Shown: in pieces, positions 1 through 11,214 of the stretch | Layout of the letters: each line of letters starts with the position of its first letter | Numbering within the stretch: the stretch's first letter is position 1 | Source of the DNA: Dipteris shenzhenensis | Lineage: Eukaryota > Polypodiophyta > Polypodiopsida > Gleicheniales | DNA: 64,000 nt | Assembly: GCA_047967505.1 (NCBI GenBank) | Contig: CM106538.1 | Reading direction: 5' to 3' (one strand) | Notes under the pieces: generated by a model | What the model was told of the DNA's origin: nothing | The model's database searches: none | What the model saw: the letters and a program-made list of their open reading frames with translations, nothing else | Translations under genes and position numbers: made by a program

Positions 1-922
1 ATTGATGCAACACTTGCAAAAGCTAGGATGGCTTATTCTAAGTCTCAAAGAATAAATGATAGCATTGGAGATGAGGAACATAGCCTAAAGTAGAAGTTAC
101 ATGCATCTTATTCTCAATTTGAGAATTGCCATATAATGGTATTTTTGATAGAAAACGAGATTATAAAGGGAGATAAGCTTGATGAGGGAGAATATGGGAA
201 TGCTTATAAAGTCAAAATCACAGGAAATCCATGGCTTATGGATTTTGCTTGGTATGTAAGAAAACAATTCAAGGGTCAACCAACAATTCAAGACTCAAGC
301 TATTGAAGGAAGATGAGAACAATCGATGCAAATTATGCACCCTACTCTTGTCCATGTGATTGCAGCCACTAGTGTAAGACCTTTTTGAAACATTACCATT
401 GTTTAATGGAGTAAACTTACACCAATTCATGCTTAAATTTCCATTCAACAAGGGGAGCTACACCAGATACATTCATAGAAAAGGAATTGAAAAAAGAAAG
501 TTTGAAAGGTCTCAAGGGAAGCTTCCTAAACTGTAGATCGCATCAAAGGACCTTGAAAAAATTTGCAATTTTGGTAAGGCTTTACCAAGATGCTTGCATG
601 CCCTTGTATAGGGAATGCATGCACTACATGATGGACAATGGATGCATACTGATTTGCATACAAGCAACATCATCCTTGACTTCACTTCTAGTGGGGACTC
701 TAGAATAAGCATCATAGACTAGGGAAGCACACTTGATGTCACAGAGGATAGAGTGGCATTTGATGTAATGAGAAAGAATGAAAAAGAGAGTGATGAAACT
801 TTCCAAGCTCGAGTTGCAGTAGAAGTACAAAGGAGATGTGCAATGAAGTGGATAACACCAAAATTACATAATCCATTGAGAAGTGTACACTATTCTCGAG
901 CAACGGATGTCTATGCATTAGG
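1..922 (+). pseudogene. Degenerate reading frame of unknown origin
   Basis: Frame 1 from the window edge reads as plausible protein to position 303 with one TAG at 91-93, then continues with stops at 304, 370 and 415. A second open stretch lies at 487-708 and a third at 753-956 (another frame). The text is rich in Lys, Glu and Asp early and Cys/His around 340-410. No family is recognised. It may be the upstream part of the broken coding sequence that follows, but frames and stops make the link an inference. Confidence 0.22.
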
Positions 923-1756
923 TTGGATTCTAAAAGATCACGTGTCTCTTTTATGAGAATTCTAGATACCTTCTTGAGAAGGTGTCTAGAATTCCAGATA
1001 TCCAAGTATAAAGAAGGTCAAAGAATGGATTATAGACAATGTGATGAATGTCCACGTGTTCATTACTGTTTAGAACAAGTGGACAACTTCTTTATAGGTC
1101 TTGGTTTCAAATGGTTTCTTGCCATGTGTCCTCGACATGAAATGGATCTTGCAATGGTTTTGGGAGAAAATACACTCTTGGAAGTCCAAAGAGCAAGCTA
1201 TAAGACCTTGCAAGAAGATCATGATAGATGTTTTCACGAGCTTGCCATGGCTTTTGACAGTTATGAAAAGCAGTCGGTTGTCTTGAGAGATTTCCAAACT
1301 AGAGTGGAAGTCTTGGAAATGGCCCATGAAGATGTTTTTCAGCAATTTACATAGCTACAACAGATGCTGAGGGACTCAGATGAAGTTGTTGCATAGAGTG
1401 AGCAAAAAGTGGAGGAGATGAAGGAGAACATCCACAGCCTTAGGATGAGGGAAGAAGGAATCAATAAGAAACTTCGTCATGTACAGAGCAAGACTATGGT
1501 ATTGATGGCTACAATAGTTAAATCATATGCCTATCATGTTATGTAGCAGGGTCTAAAATGCATGGTCTGCCATACCCCCATCATAGATGACTATTGTAAC
1601 CAATGGCCTGCGTGCCATCGCCCTATGTATATTTTTTTCTTTGGAGTGTTTGAGCATACAAAATCGCTATATGTAGAGAATGCCATTTGCCATTGCCCAG
1701 GTCATGGACAGATCAAATGTGCCTACTTGCTACAACTATCTAGGATGAGAAAGTAG
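923..1756 (+). pseudogene. Broken ORF: coiled coil followed by Cys/His-rich segment
   Basis: One plus-strand frame runs from 923 to 1756 interrupted only by TAG codons (1352-1354, 1394-1396, 1544-1546). Such stops can arise from CAG by C-to-T change. The first 143 residues are open. The next part (about 1355-1500) is Glu/Lys/Gln-rich with heptad-like spacing, as in a coiled coil. The last part (about 1558-1740) has a Cys/His cluster (CMVCH, then C, CH, H, CHC, H, C), which could bind zinc. The family is not recognised. It could be an unclassified transposon ORF or a decayed host gene. Shared frame across several stops argues for former coding function; the function is unknown. Confidence 0.33.
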
Positions 1757-1856
1757 ATGCTATAGCTCAATTTGCCATTTGGGCAAAAGATCTTAAATAC
1801 AAGGTGCTCAAATTGAAGAAGGCCAAGACCTAGCCTAATTGTGAGGAAAAGGAGCC

Positions 1857-2035
1857 TGAAGGGAGGAGCCAACCCCCTTCAGGAAAGGCGTAAGAAGGGC
1901 CGAGCTTGCAACCAGGAAGCTCAAATCCAGGAAAGAGGAAGCAGCATGAAGGGAGGGGCTGGGGCCCCTACAGGAAGGAACCAGGCCCATTCTGGAAAGG
2001 CGCAAGGAGGGCCGAGCTTGCAATCAGGGAGCTAG
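1857..2035. repeat. Two imperfect copies of a GC-rich segment
   Basis: A segment starting GAAGGGAGG and ending GGGCCGAGCTTGCAA plus a short tail occurs at about 1858-1922 and again, longer by an insertion, at about 1949-2035. It is GC-richer than its surroundings. No coding function is evident. Confidence 0.5.
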
Positions 2036-2154
2036 TCTTTGAGATTGTAATCTATGTAATCTATGTGTAAACTATTGAATTGTTAATCTTCTCTAGAGTT
2101 TACTTGGGCAATGTTGCCTCAGCTATGTGACTAGATAGTGTCCTTTAATCCACA

Positions 2155-2315
2155 CCAACATGGTGATAATAATGAGATGAAAGATTTTGATTTGACAAGT
2201 AATGTGAGAAGAAAGATTTTGATTAGATCACTAATGTGAGACTGAAAGTTTTTGATTAGTGAAATAATGTGAGATGAAAGATTTTAATCAGACAACTAAC
2301 ATGAGACTGAAGAAT
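2155..2315. repeat. Degenerate tandem repeat, unit about 33 bp
   Basis: Four to five diverged units of the form AATGTGAGA(T)GAAAGATTTTGATTAG follow each other. The stretch 2036-2467 has no gene that I can support. Confidence 0.5.
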
Positions 2316-2767
2316 GAGAAGGCCGGGCTTAATGAACTCTCTCCCTATTTAAGTGTAGTGCAAACACAACTAAGAGCCTATAATGAAATCTAGCCCCAAA
2401 ACTCTATACACTGATCTACCTACAATGAATATATGGCATACCCAAATAACTTTGGAATGTTGTTGTTCTATCTGAAAACGACGTTGGATGGCATCCTTGC
2501 AAAAACAGACTTGGAGACGAGGAAAATAGCTACAAGGAGAACATGCTTTGATGGTGGGTGTATTACTTGGAGTCGGCACAGATGGTGAATATTAACTTTC
2601 CTGGCTATTGTTTTTCCTACTCCTTTAAGGTACTTGTCAAGATCATGATGTAGGTTTCTTTTGGCAGGACATGATAGAGGCGCGAAGATGTATGGAGCAT
2701 AAAGATTGGGATGAAGAGGACCCCCAATGAAAGGAAGAGTTGCTATGGGTGTATAATCGGCAGCAAG

Positions 2768-3116
2768 CACTATGTAATCCAAGTGTGTGAAGAGGTCTGC
2801 CATTGTGCAGCAGACAGGCCTAGGAGATGCTTGCCATAAAGAGGCTGTTAAGATAGTTGGGACTCTGGAATTTCCTTGAAAAATCAAAATGTCATTGTGT
2901 TTTGAAATAATAAATACCTTGCAAACATTTTTGTACTTGTGGATATTCTCATGGTGCTCGCAATACCTGATTTTGCATCGACCTACTTCCATGTTAGTAC
3001 TTAAATGTTTTAAGTGGCCCGGTGGTTGAAATCTAACAGCTACCGATAACCAGTCCAAAGGGCACTATCACTGTGCAACAAATTTTAGGATAGCATGGCA
3101 ATAGTGTAGGGATAGC
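2768..3116. repeat. Left copy of a 350-bp direct repeat
   Basis: This block matches 7866-8225 over its whole length with scattered substitutions and small indels (shared GTAATCCAAGTGTGTGAAG and AGTCCAAAGGGCACTA-type stretches). The copia element at 3117 inserted at the end of this copy, so the two copies were originally only about 80 bp apart. It contains a minus-strand copy of the motif TTTCAACCACCGGGC (about 3012-3030) that recurs at 8.1-8.8 kb and, on the other strand, at 16.7-17.05 kb. Confidence 0.7.
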
Positions 3117-3819
3117 TGCAAGAAAATAATACAACATTTGTGCTCAACAGATAATAGGATCTCGTATGCAAGAGAGAAAACAATAGTATGGAGAATCAAA
3201 AATTTGATTACTGTAGTACTGATACAATAGATGGCGCTGTCTCCCAACCGTGCGCTCCTGTGAAAGAAGCTTCGATGGCATGCTAGAAGCAGTAGAAGAC
3301 AGAGGCTGGATGCTAAGGAATCAGGGTTGCTGTAGCCAGTGATGAAATGGGATTCACGGGCTTGCTCTTATATAGCCACCAGTCGTAGTCGGTTAGGCTC
3401 AATTGGGTGACCGACCCAGTCCGCCCAAAACGGTCGACTGGGGATCGATCCCAAAATAGGTCACCGACCATACGATAGAACCAATGCACAAAACAAAGCC
3501 ATCCGAGATCATTTGAGGCTCCAAACGAACCCCGCAACCTAAGAGTGGGCTACCTCGAGAAATGCTCCGTCTATCGTCAGTGCGATCAGTCAAGGGACGC
3601 CTTCTTGCACTTGCATGTAGCCTAGTTGGTGGTGTGCCAACTCTATCTAAAGCTATCCAGCTATTAGGCCACACATGGCCCCCATCTGGTGTCCCCAAAC
3701 TAGGACCTACCGGATAACCGAGCTACTCAAATGTCTTCTCCTCATATGGGGGGCTTACAAGTAGAGTTAGCTGGTTCTGTCGTAGTTACATGAGAGTGGA
3801 GCATTGATATCTAATAACA
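3117..3819 (-). repeat. 3' LTR of copia-1
   Basis: Starts TGCAAGAAAATAAT and ends CTAATAACA on the plus strand, matching the right LTR apart from substitutions, small indels and a 3-base insertion near the end. The adjoining purine-rich tract on the minus strand (3820-3835, GGTGGACATTGAGGGG) is the likely plus-strand primer. Confidence 0.92.
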
Positions 3820-3829
3820 CCCCTCAATG

Positions 3830-6600
3830 TCCACCCACAAGTGAACTTACTTCTTCGGCCCACAATGCCAAGTCGATAAAGATGCCACTCTAGCAAGTCT
3901 CTTCCAAGAGCCTTTGTGAAGATGTCCACAGCATTCTCTATAGTCGGACAGTACACCAAGTCGACCTCTCCATCATGATGAGCTCGCGTACAAAGTGATA
4001 TTGAATCTCAATGTGTTTTGTGCGAGCGTGGAACGCCGGGTTCTTTGCAATCGCCATGCAACTCTGATTGTCACATGATAACTGCATATAGGCTTGTTTT
4101 GCACTGCACCCATGTCCCCCAAAATCCTCCTCAACCACACTGCCTCGCAAGAAGCAAAGCATGCAGATTTGTACTCGGCCTGGGTAGAAGAAAGAGCAAC
4201 TGTGGGTTGCTTCTTGCTAACCCATGACACAACTCCAGATCCAAGTGAGAAACAGTACCCTGTCACTGATCTCCTACTGTTCACGTCTCCTGCCCAATTC
4301 GAGTCACAGAATCCGATCAAGATGTTGCCCTTGGTATAGGTGATGCCATAATCAAGTGTGCCTTTGATGTGTTTCAGCATCCGCATCCCTGCCCTCCAAT
4401 GGTTCTCTCGGGGCTTATTGGAAAACTTGCTTAGTACACCAGTCGCAAAACTGATGTCGGGCCGTGTGTTGCATAGGTAAATCAAGCTGCCCACAAGCAT
4501 TATGTACTTTGCCTCATCCACCAGTGGTGATGAATCCTCGTTTGAGATCTTCGCGTCAACCTCCATAGGGGTACCAACTGTCTTGCACTCAACCATGCCA
4601 AATGCCTTCAACATACTTCAGCTATGAAATGAAGATCTGTTTTGGCTCCTGCCAAACTTCAATCCCCAAACGGAAATGCATCAGTTTGAGGTCTATCATT
4701 TCAAACTCTCTTCCTAGAAAATGCTTCGTCTGGGAGATCTTCTCTTCATGGTTCCCTATTATGACAAGGTCATCCACATAAAGGACCATGATCATACACC
4801 TGCCTCCTTCTCTGAAGATATACAAATTTGCATCAGATGGGCTCCTCCTGAACATGTTTTATAGAAAGTAGGCATCAATTCACTAGTATCACACTCGTGG
4901 GGCCTGTTTCAGCCTGTAAAGTGCCTTCTTCAGTTTGCAGACTTTACCTTCTAAACCGGGGATCTCAAAACCTGGTGGTTGTTCCACATATACCTCCTCC
5001 TTGAGATCTCCATCCAGAAAGGTAGATTTCACATCCATCTGAAACACGGGCCAACTTCCCTAGGCAGCTAAAGCCAATACGCTGCAAATTGTGGTAAATT
5101 GAGCTGTGGGAGAAAAAGTATCTTGATAATCAAGACACTTGGATTCATCAGCACGGATCACTTTTGTCATCAAAGCATAGTTGACCAAGTGTTCCTGCGC
5201 CCTTCTTTGCTCCTCTAATCTCTTGGACCGGCATTGTTTGGATGGTTCCTCCTCAATGGCTGGAGGTTCTCTGCCATCCAAAAGCTGCTTTACCCACTTC
5301 AGGAATGGCCATTGCCGTTGTGGTTTTGAAGGCTCTTCTTCATCTTCTTTGTCTTGAATCCTCCCAAGAACCATTGGGGGAGTTCCGTCTGCTATTGGTG
5401 GTGGTACTAGATGGATATCCTAGTCCTGGTTGTCTGGGAAGGAAGCATCCTCCTCCAATTGATGTAGTTGTTCTGAGAAGACCACATCGCGACTTACAAT
5501 TACCTTCTTGGTAATAGGGTTATAGAGATGGTAACCCTTCGCCTCTTCATTGTAGCCCAAGAAAATACACTTTTGGCTCTTCGGTTCCCATTTGCTCCTG
5601 GTAGCATTAGTGACATGCACAAAACAATCACATCCAAAAACTCTGAAATGTGCAGCTGAAGGTTTCTTACTAGAAAAGGCTTGCAGTGGAGTCATCCCAT
5701 TCATAGCCTTCGTGTAGCTATGATTAGGATGTAAACTACAGTGTTATATGCTTCATCCCAAAAAGTCTTTGGCAAATCTTTCCCTTTTATCATACTTTAG
5801 CCCATTTCATAGATGACGTGCATCTTGCATTCTGCTACTCCATTTTGGTGTGATGTATGTGGTGGGGGTTTCTGACTCTTGATTCCGTGACTTTTGTAGT
5901 AACTTTTGAATTCAGTTGATGTGAACTCTCCACCTTTGTCTGATCTCAACTTCTACACCTTCCTCCCCGTTTCTTTCTCCACCATTACATGCCATTCCTT
6001 GAACCTACTAAAAGCCTCATCTTTAGTCTTCAAGAAGTATATCCATACCCTTCTACTGTAGTCATCGATCAGCATCATGAAGTAGTAGGAACCACCCAAA
6101 GCTTTCGTCTCCATATTTCTGCAAAGGTCCGTGTGAACGAGCTCTAGAGGAGCCTTTGCCCTGCTGGCCTCTTTAGGAAAGGGATGCCGATGCTACTTGC
6201 CCATCATGCAAGCTTCACATACGTCGGGTAGATCTAAAATTTTTGGTGATCTGCAATCATTCCACTTTTATGCATCTCCTTCAAAGAACTAAGGTTTAGA
6301 TGACCAAACCTCTCATGCCACAGCTTAGTGTTCTTCACATCCGCTCGAGCACTGAAACTTGAGAGTTCGTAAATGTTGTTGCGTTGTGTACCCTTACCAA
6401 TGACCTTTCCTTTAAGATCCAGGATCTATGCACCATTCTTATCGAATTGAACTTTGAGGTCTTGATTTGTGATCGTGGAAATTGACAACAAGTTCCTCTT
6501 GATATCTAGCACATAAAGAACATCTAAAAACTGTTTTACAACTCCATCTGGCTTGAGAGCAATCGTACCTTTTCCTTTGCTGGATATTTTGCATCATTGC
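3830..6600 (-). pseudogene. Copia-1 pol remnant (integrase, RT, RNase H)
   Basis: Minus-strand pieces in several frames give the end of pre-integrase and the integrase core (about 6350-5720), the integrase C-terminal part with FGCDCFVHV and KCIFLGY (5704-5420), reverse transcriptase with the YVDD box (4855-4622) and RNase H with SSTQAEY and IAKNPAFHARTKHIE (4614-3938). Frameshifts and stops separate the pieces; the RT start is deleted. The protease motif found in copia-2 is absent. It cannot encode a working polyprotein. Confidence 0.88.
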
Positions 6601-6609
6601 CAACTGCTA

Positions 6610-6995
6610 TAGTTGAGTCTCGAGATTCTAAATCCGTGTCTGATTCGTGGTCTCATATTGATTTTTCAAGACCGTCCATGCCTCCTTTGCTGTGGTGACA
6701 TGTTGAATTAACGCCATGATGGAATCACTAACACTGCAGACAATAGAACACAACGCATCTACATTTCTTCTTATCCACGTGAGAATCTCATCCGCAGTTG
6801 GTACTATGTGTTGTCTTGCATTGGTTGGGATCCAATCTTGCAACCAGCCTCACGTCCACCCCAGTAGCAGTGTCCCAAAGCTCGTATGTGCTTAGGATGG
6901 TCTTCATCTTGAACTTCCAAAGTGGATAGTTAGAGTCGTCCAACTTTTCGCTTTTGCTGAACGGTGGGATTCACAGTCTTGCAGGCTAGGCCATC
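6610..6995 (-). pseudogene. Copia-1 gag fragment
   Basis: The open stretch 6843-6628 contains the copia gag signature around TTAKEAWTVLKNQYETT. The downstream gag half and the CCHC knuckle are missing because of the internal deletion. Sequence up to the primer site shows no further conserved domain. Confidence 0.75.
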
Positions 6996-7048
6996 TCTCA
7001 CAATTTGCTCACAAATAGAAACACACTACCAAATATTCTTGCTAGAGT

Positions 7049-7063
7049 CGAGTTCTGATACCA
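7049..7063 (-). other. Primer binding site of copia-1
   Basis: The minus strand reads TGGTATCAGAACTCG immediately inside the right LTR, matching the initiator tRNA-Met site TGGTATCAGAGC with one change. Confidence 0.88.
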
Positions 7064-7784
7064 TGTAAGAAAATAATACAACGTCTGTGCTCAACAGATA
7101 ACAGGATCTCATACGCAAGAGAGAAAACAAGATAGTATGGAGAATCAAAAATTTGATTACTGTAGAACTGATACAATAGATGGTGCTGCATCCCAACCGT
7201 GCACTCTTGTGAAAGAAGCTTCAATGGCATGCTAGAAATAGTACAAGACGGAGGCTAGATGCTAAGGAATCAGGGTTGCTGTAGCCAGTGATGAAATGGG
7301 CTTCACAGGCTTGCTCTTATATAGCCACCAGTCGTAGTCAGTTAGGCTCAATTGGGTGACCGCCCAGTCTGCCCAAAACGGTCGACTGAGGGTCGGTCCT
7401 AAAATAGGCCACCAACCATACGATAGAGCTGGTGCGCAAAACAAAGCAACTGACCTATGATCACCGTTCGGCCCAGAACCATTCGGGATCATCTGAGGCT
7501 CCAAACGGGCCCCAAAACTTGAGAGTGGGCTGCCCCGGGAAATGCTCCATCTACCCTCAATGTGGTCAGTCAAGGGATGCCTTCTTGCACTTACATGTAG
7601 CCTAGTTGGTGGTGTACCAACTCTATCTAAAGCCGTCCAGCCATCAGGCCACACATGGCCCCCATCTGGTGTCCAAACTAGGACCTACCGGATAACCGAG
7701 CTACTCAAGCCTTCTCCTCATATGGGGGGCTTACAACTAAAGTTAGCTGGTTCTCACACGAGAGTGGAGCATTGATATCTAACA
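7064..7784 (-). repeat. 5' LTR of copia-1
   Basis: Plus strand starts TGTAAGAAAATAAT and ends GATATCTAACA. A minus-strand TATA-like box (CTATATAAG, about 7316-7325) is the probable promoter core. Confidence 0.92.
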
Positions 7785-8225
7785 ATAGCATGGTAGTAGT
7801 GCAGGATTATCACAGATTAGTGGAGGAGTTACTATCGACATATAAGTTGCCAGAGTTAAGCAAGGAGTGTGTAATCCAAGTGTGTGAAGAGGTCTGCCAT
7901 TGTGTAGCAGATAGGTCTCAAGAGCTAGGAGATGCTTGCCATAGAGATGCTGATAAGATAGTTGGGAGTTTGGAATTTCCTTGAAAAAGCAAAATGTCGT
8001 GTTTTGAAATAATAAAAATATTGCAGACATTTCTTGAACCATTGGATATTGTCATGGTGCTCGTAGTACCTAATTTTGTATTGACTTGCTTCCATGTTAG
8101 TACTTAAATGTTTTAAGTAGCCCGGTGGCTGAAATCTGATGGTTAACAATAACCAATCTAAAGGGCACTAGCACTGTGTAACAAATTTTAGGATAGCACA
8201 GCAATAGTATAGGGATAGTGCAAGA
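7785..8225 (+). repeat. Right copy of the 350-bp repeat, with a 70-residue ORF
   Basis: 7866-8225 matches 2768-3116. Just upstream and into this copy a plus-strand frame (7772-7984, first residues inside the LTR) reads a helix-like sequence with LVEELLSTYKLPELSKE and VCHCVADRSQELGDA. In the left copy the same frame is broken. It may be a remnant exon of an unknown gene; no family is recognised. Confidence 0.45.
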
Positions 8226-8830
8226 TAAGTTATCTCCAGCATGGTGGTTGGTTGCACTAGGATATGAATAGCCACCAGCATGGTGGTTTGCTTCTATTAT
8301 TACAAGATGAATGGTTTGTAGGATGTGTGGATTCATTATGGGAAATTAGCACGGTGGTTGTTGGGATATACTAAAAGCAAGCATGGGATGAAATCCACGG
8401 GGGGCTCACTCATCATATGTAACCCTATCACGTGAGTTCAACAGAAGGAATTTTTTTATTTCTAAAATTTACAAAAATAAATATACATAAGGGACTATTT
8501 TAAATAGTATTGGAAAAAATTTACAGATTTGTATAGAAAAGGGGTACATTTTATTAATGAAATTCTTTACAGATAAGGGATTTTAAATATAGGCCTTGAA
8601 CGCACGTGATATAGAGAGTTTATACATAGTGACCCCCCCGAGATGAAATCTAACAGTTAACGAAACGATAAACAATCCAAAGGGAGCTATTTTCCTTATG
8701 GGAAACCAGCGTGGTGGTTGTTGGGATATACTAAAAACAAGCATGGGTTTTACCGTTTGGGATTTACAAAAACAATTTAATAAAACCAACATGGTAGTTG
8801 TTTGGGATATACTAAAAAGAAGTAGTCTCA
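8226..8830 (-). repeat. Cluster of a short recurring motif (left side)
   Basis: The minus-strand motif CAACCACCATGCTGG and close variants occur at about 8237, 8275, 8347, 8706 and 8786, partly followed by GGGATATACTAAAA. The segment 8640-8690 is a third partial copy of the end of the 350-bp repeat (GAAATCTAACAGTTAACG). No gene is seen here. The arrangement resembles subterminal repeats of a DNA transposon. Confidence 0.5.
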
Positions 8831-9017
8831 AATACAAATTCCATTTTGTAGGACAAGTGGACATATTGTTTTCTTGTAATGAGACTACATACATTTTCTT
8901 AGTACTATCTCAGTCGTCCTTGTCCACTACTCCAAGACACCCCAAGATGCACTCATGTGTGTCTAAATCCAATTTGAAGACACTCTTGCCCTTCTTTCAT
9001 TGTGGCATAGGTTCCAT

Positions 9018-10440
9018 CTAGAACTTAATAGCTCTTACTGGATGAGAGTACACACATGTTTGTTGACTCTTATGTAGCAGCTCGTAATGGTGGTCTCTCT
9101 TGGATGCTTTTTTGTACGAAAAAGCTCTGACTACTACATTCCACTTCTCATAGGTTGTTCCCCAATTATCCTTAAATGTTTCCTTAACCTTGTACTTATG
9201 TTTTGTGCACTGCAACAGGAAGTATGGGTCATCTTCCTCGTTCACCCTAGAATCTGTGACAACTGCAAAGTTATCCCCCTCTTCCAAACAGTCAGTGAGG
9301 TCATCGAAACTCTCCCCAAACTGTGGTGAGTCGCTTGTCTTCCCATTTTTTGCCACTCCATCTGAACGTAGAGGGAAAACTTGAACTTGCTCCCATGTCT
9401 TCACAGTTGCAATGTTCTCACAATCGTGATGATCCTCTGTGATGCACATACTACATCAATTGGTTGTTTGAAAAGCCCCATATGTTGTGTAGACCACGAA
9501 CTCCTTTAATTTTCTCGCAATCGTGCTGGCTTATCCTTTGCATTTCATCCACTTTCACTTTATGGAACACTCTGCATACTACAATATTATTATGGCTTTG
9601 TTTACTATATGTTGAATGCACGTCTGTGGAGAGGTTGGGTGTACACCATGTTATAGCATCATGGGCATCATTAAGTTTTTCTTGAGGGCATGCTAATTGG
9701 TGTTTAAATATATATTTTTTAATTATAGCATGGCATCCATCATGTTCAGCCTTGCCATGGCTAGACCTAAAGAAATTCCACATCATGTCTAGAGTTAGAG
9801 ATTTGAACCTTACCAATGAAGTAGAATCCACATGCTGATTTAAATTGAGAGGTAGCACCATTTGACCACACCCAATGTTGTTTTATATTTTTTGCATGGG
9901 GATTTTCCTTTTTCAGCCATTACCAATGTAGTAGAAAAGCATGCTACACAAATAGGGTGTCATGTCCCCTATCATCTGAAATGTAGAAATGGTACATGTG
10001 TTGCACTGACCTGGACTCTTGTGAGTCAGCAAGTAGATTGGCATCAAGCGAGGAAGAATCTAGCAAATGATTGTATGTGATATGCACAAGGATTGTTATC
10101 TTCTTGTTGTACCATTAAGCACTTTGTATCTCATCTTGTTCTTAAAAAGAATAATTTTTTGCAAAATCTATGACAGATATAATAGTGTCACGAGGAAAAT
10201 TGGCAAGGCACATCCTAAACTGCTTATCCTACTAGCTGACCGCATGAAATTGTGATGCACATATTTTGGGATGGATTGAACCACATGACCTACAAGCTCC
10301 CTCGAGTGGGTGCTCTTATATATGATAGTAGCCATCTCTTTTTACCGAATCCTTCAAGATTGACATTTTCAAATCTCCTCCATTTTAGAGCAACGTGATT
10401 GTGTTCCCTCATTTCATTTGGATAGACATTGAATGTCTTC
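9018..10440 (-). pseudogene. Decayed DNA-transposon transposase-like gene
   Basis: Reading the minus strand from 10440: a basic region (HNHVALKWRRFENVN), then from about 10170 a frame with DFAKNYSF, EQDEIQSA, ILVHITY, ISDDRGHDT and SNGATSQFKSACGFYF. After a frameshift comes WNFFRSSHGKAEHDG (about 9795-9750), and after another shift at 9450 a C-terminal part ending at 9018. From memory, the order DFAENY / QxxxQSAxW / SDDxxHD / SDGxxSQFK / FFxxxHGKxxxDG is that of a transposase-derived family found in plants and animals, probably DDE-type. Several TAA/TAG/TGA codons and two shifts make it dead. The SDG aspartate is Asn here. Confidence 0.62.
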
Positions 10441-10483
10441 TTCTTCAGTTTCTGCCTACCGTGTGTCTCTCTCATGGAGTTTC

Positions 10484-11211
10484 TGTAAGAAAATAATACA
10501 TCTGTGCTTAACAGATAATAGGATCTTGTATGCAAGAGAGAAAACAGAGAGTATGGAGAATCAAAGATTTGATTACTGTAAAACTAATACAATAGATGGC
10601 GCTGCCTCCCAGCCGTGCACTCCTATGAAAGAAGCTTCGATGGCAAGCTCGAAACAGTAGAATACGGAGGCTGGATGCTAAGGAATCAAGGTTGCTATAG
10701 CCAGTGATGAAATGGGCTTCATGAGCTTGCTCTTATATAGCCACTAGTTGTAGTCGGTTGGACCCAATTAGATGATCGACCTAGTCTGCCCAAAACAGTT
10801 GACTAGGGGTCGGTCTCGAAATAGGCCACTGATCACACGATAGAACTGTGGCATAAAATAGAGCAACTAACCTACGGTCACTGTTCGGCCCACAGCCATC
10901 TAGGATCATCTGGGACCCCAAATGGGCCCCGTAACCTAAGAGTGGGCTACCCCGAGAAATGCTCTGTCTACCCTCAGTGTAGTTAGTCATGAGAGGCCTT
11001 CTCGCACTCGCATGTAGCCTAGTTGGCAGTGTGCCAACTCTATCTGAAGTCATCCAACCATCAGGCCACACATGGCCCCCATCTGGTGTCCAAACCAAGA
11101 CCTACCAGATAACCAAGCTACTCAAATGCCTTCTCCTCATATGGGGGGCTTATAACTAGAGTTAGCTGGTTCCCGCATAGTTACATGAGAGTGGAACATT
11201 GATATCTAACA
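10484..11211 (-). repeat. 3' LTR of copia-2
   Basis: Starts TGTAAGAAAATAATAC and ends GATATCTAACA, matching both copia-1 LTRs. The purine tract on the minus strand follows at 11212-11230. Confidence 0.9.
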
Positions 11212-11214
11212 CCC

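Larger units (their letters stand above)
3117..7784 (-). mobile_element. Ty1/copia LTR retrotransposon, complete ends (copia-1)
   Basis: Two direct LTRs (3117-3819 and 7064-7784) are flanked by the 5-bp target-site duplication ATAGC (3112-3116 and 7785-7789). On the minus strand the tRNA-Met primer site lies next to the right LTR and a purine-rich tract next to the left one. Internal domains read on the minus strand in copia order: gag, integrase, reverse transcriptase, RNase H. Compared with its relative at 10484-14972 it has lost about 620 bp covering the zinc knuckle and protease active site (joint near 6610) and about 215 bp at the start of reverse transcriptase (joint near 5123). It is non-autonomous. 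Confidence 0.93.

Noticed and set aside
2468-3058. 196-codon open frame on the minus strand
   Set aside because: It overlaps the 350-bp repeat, is not kept open in the second copy and has no recognisable motif.
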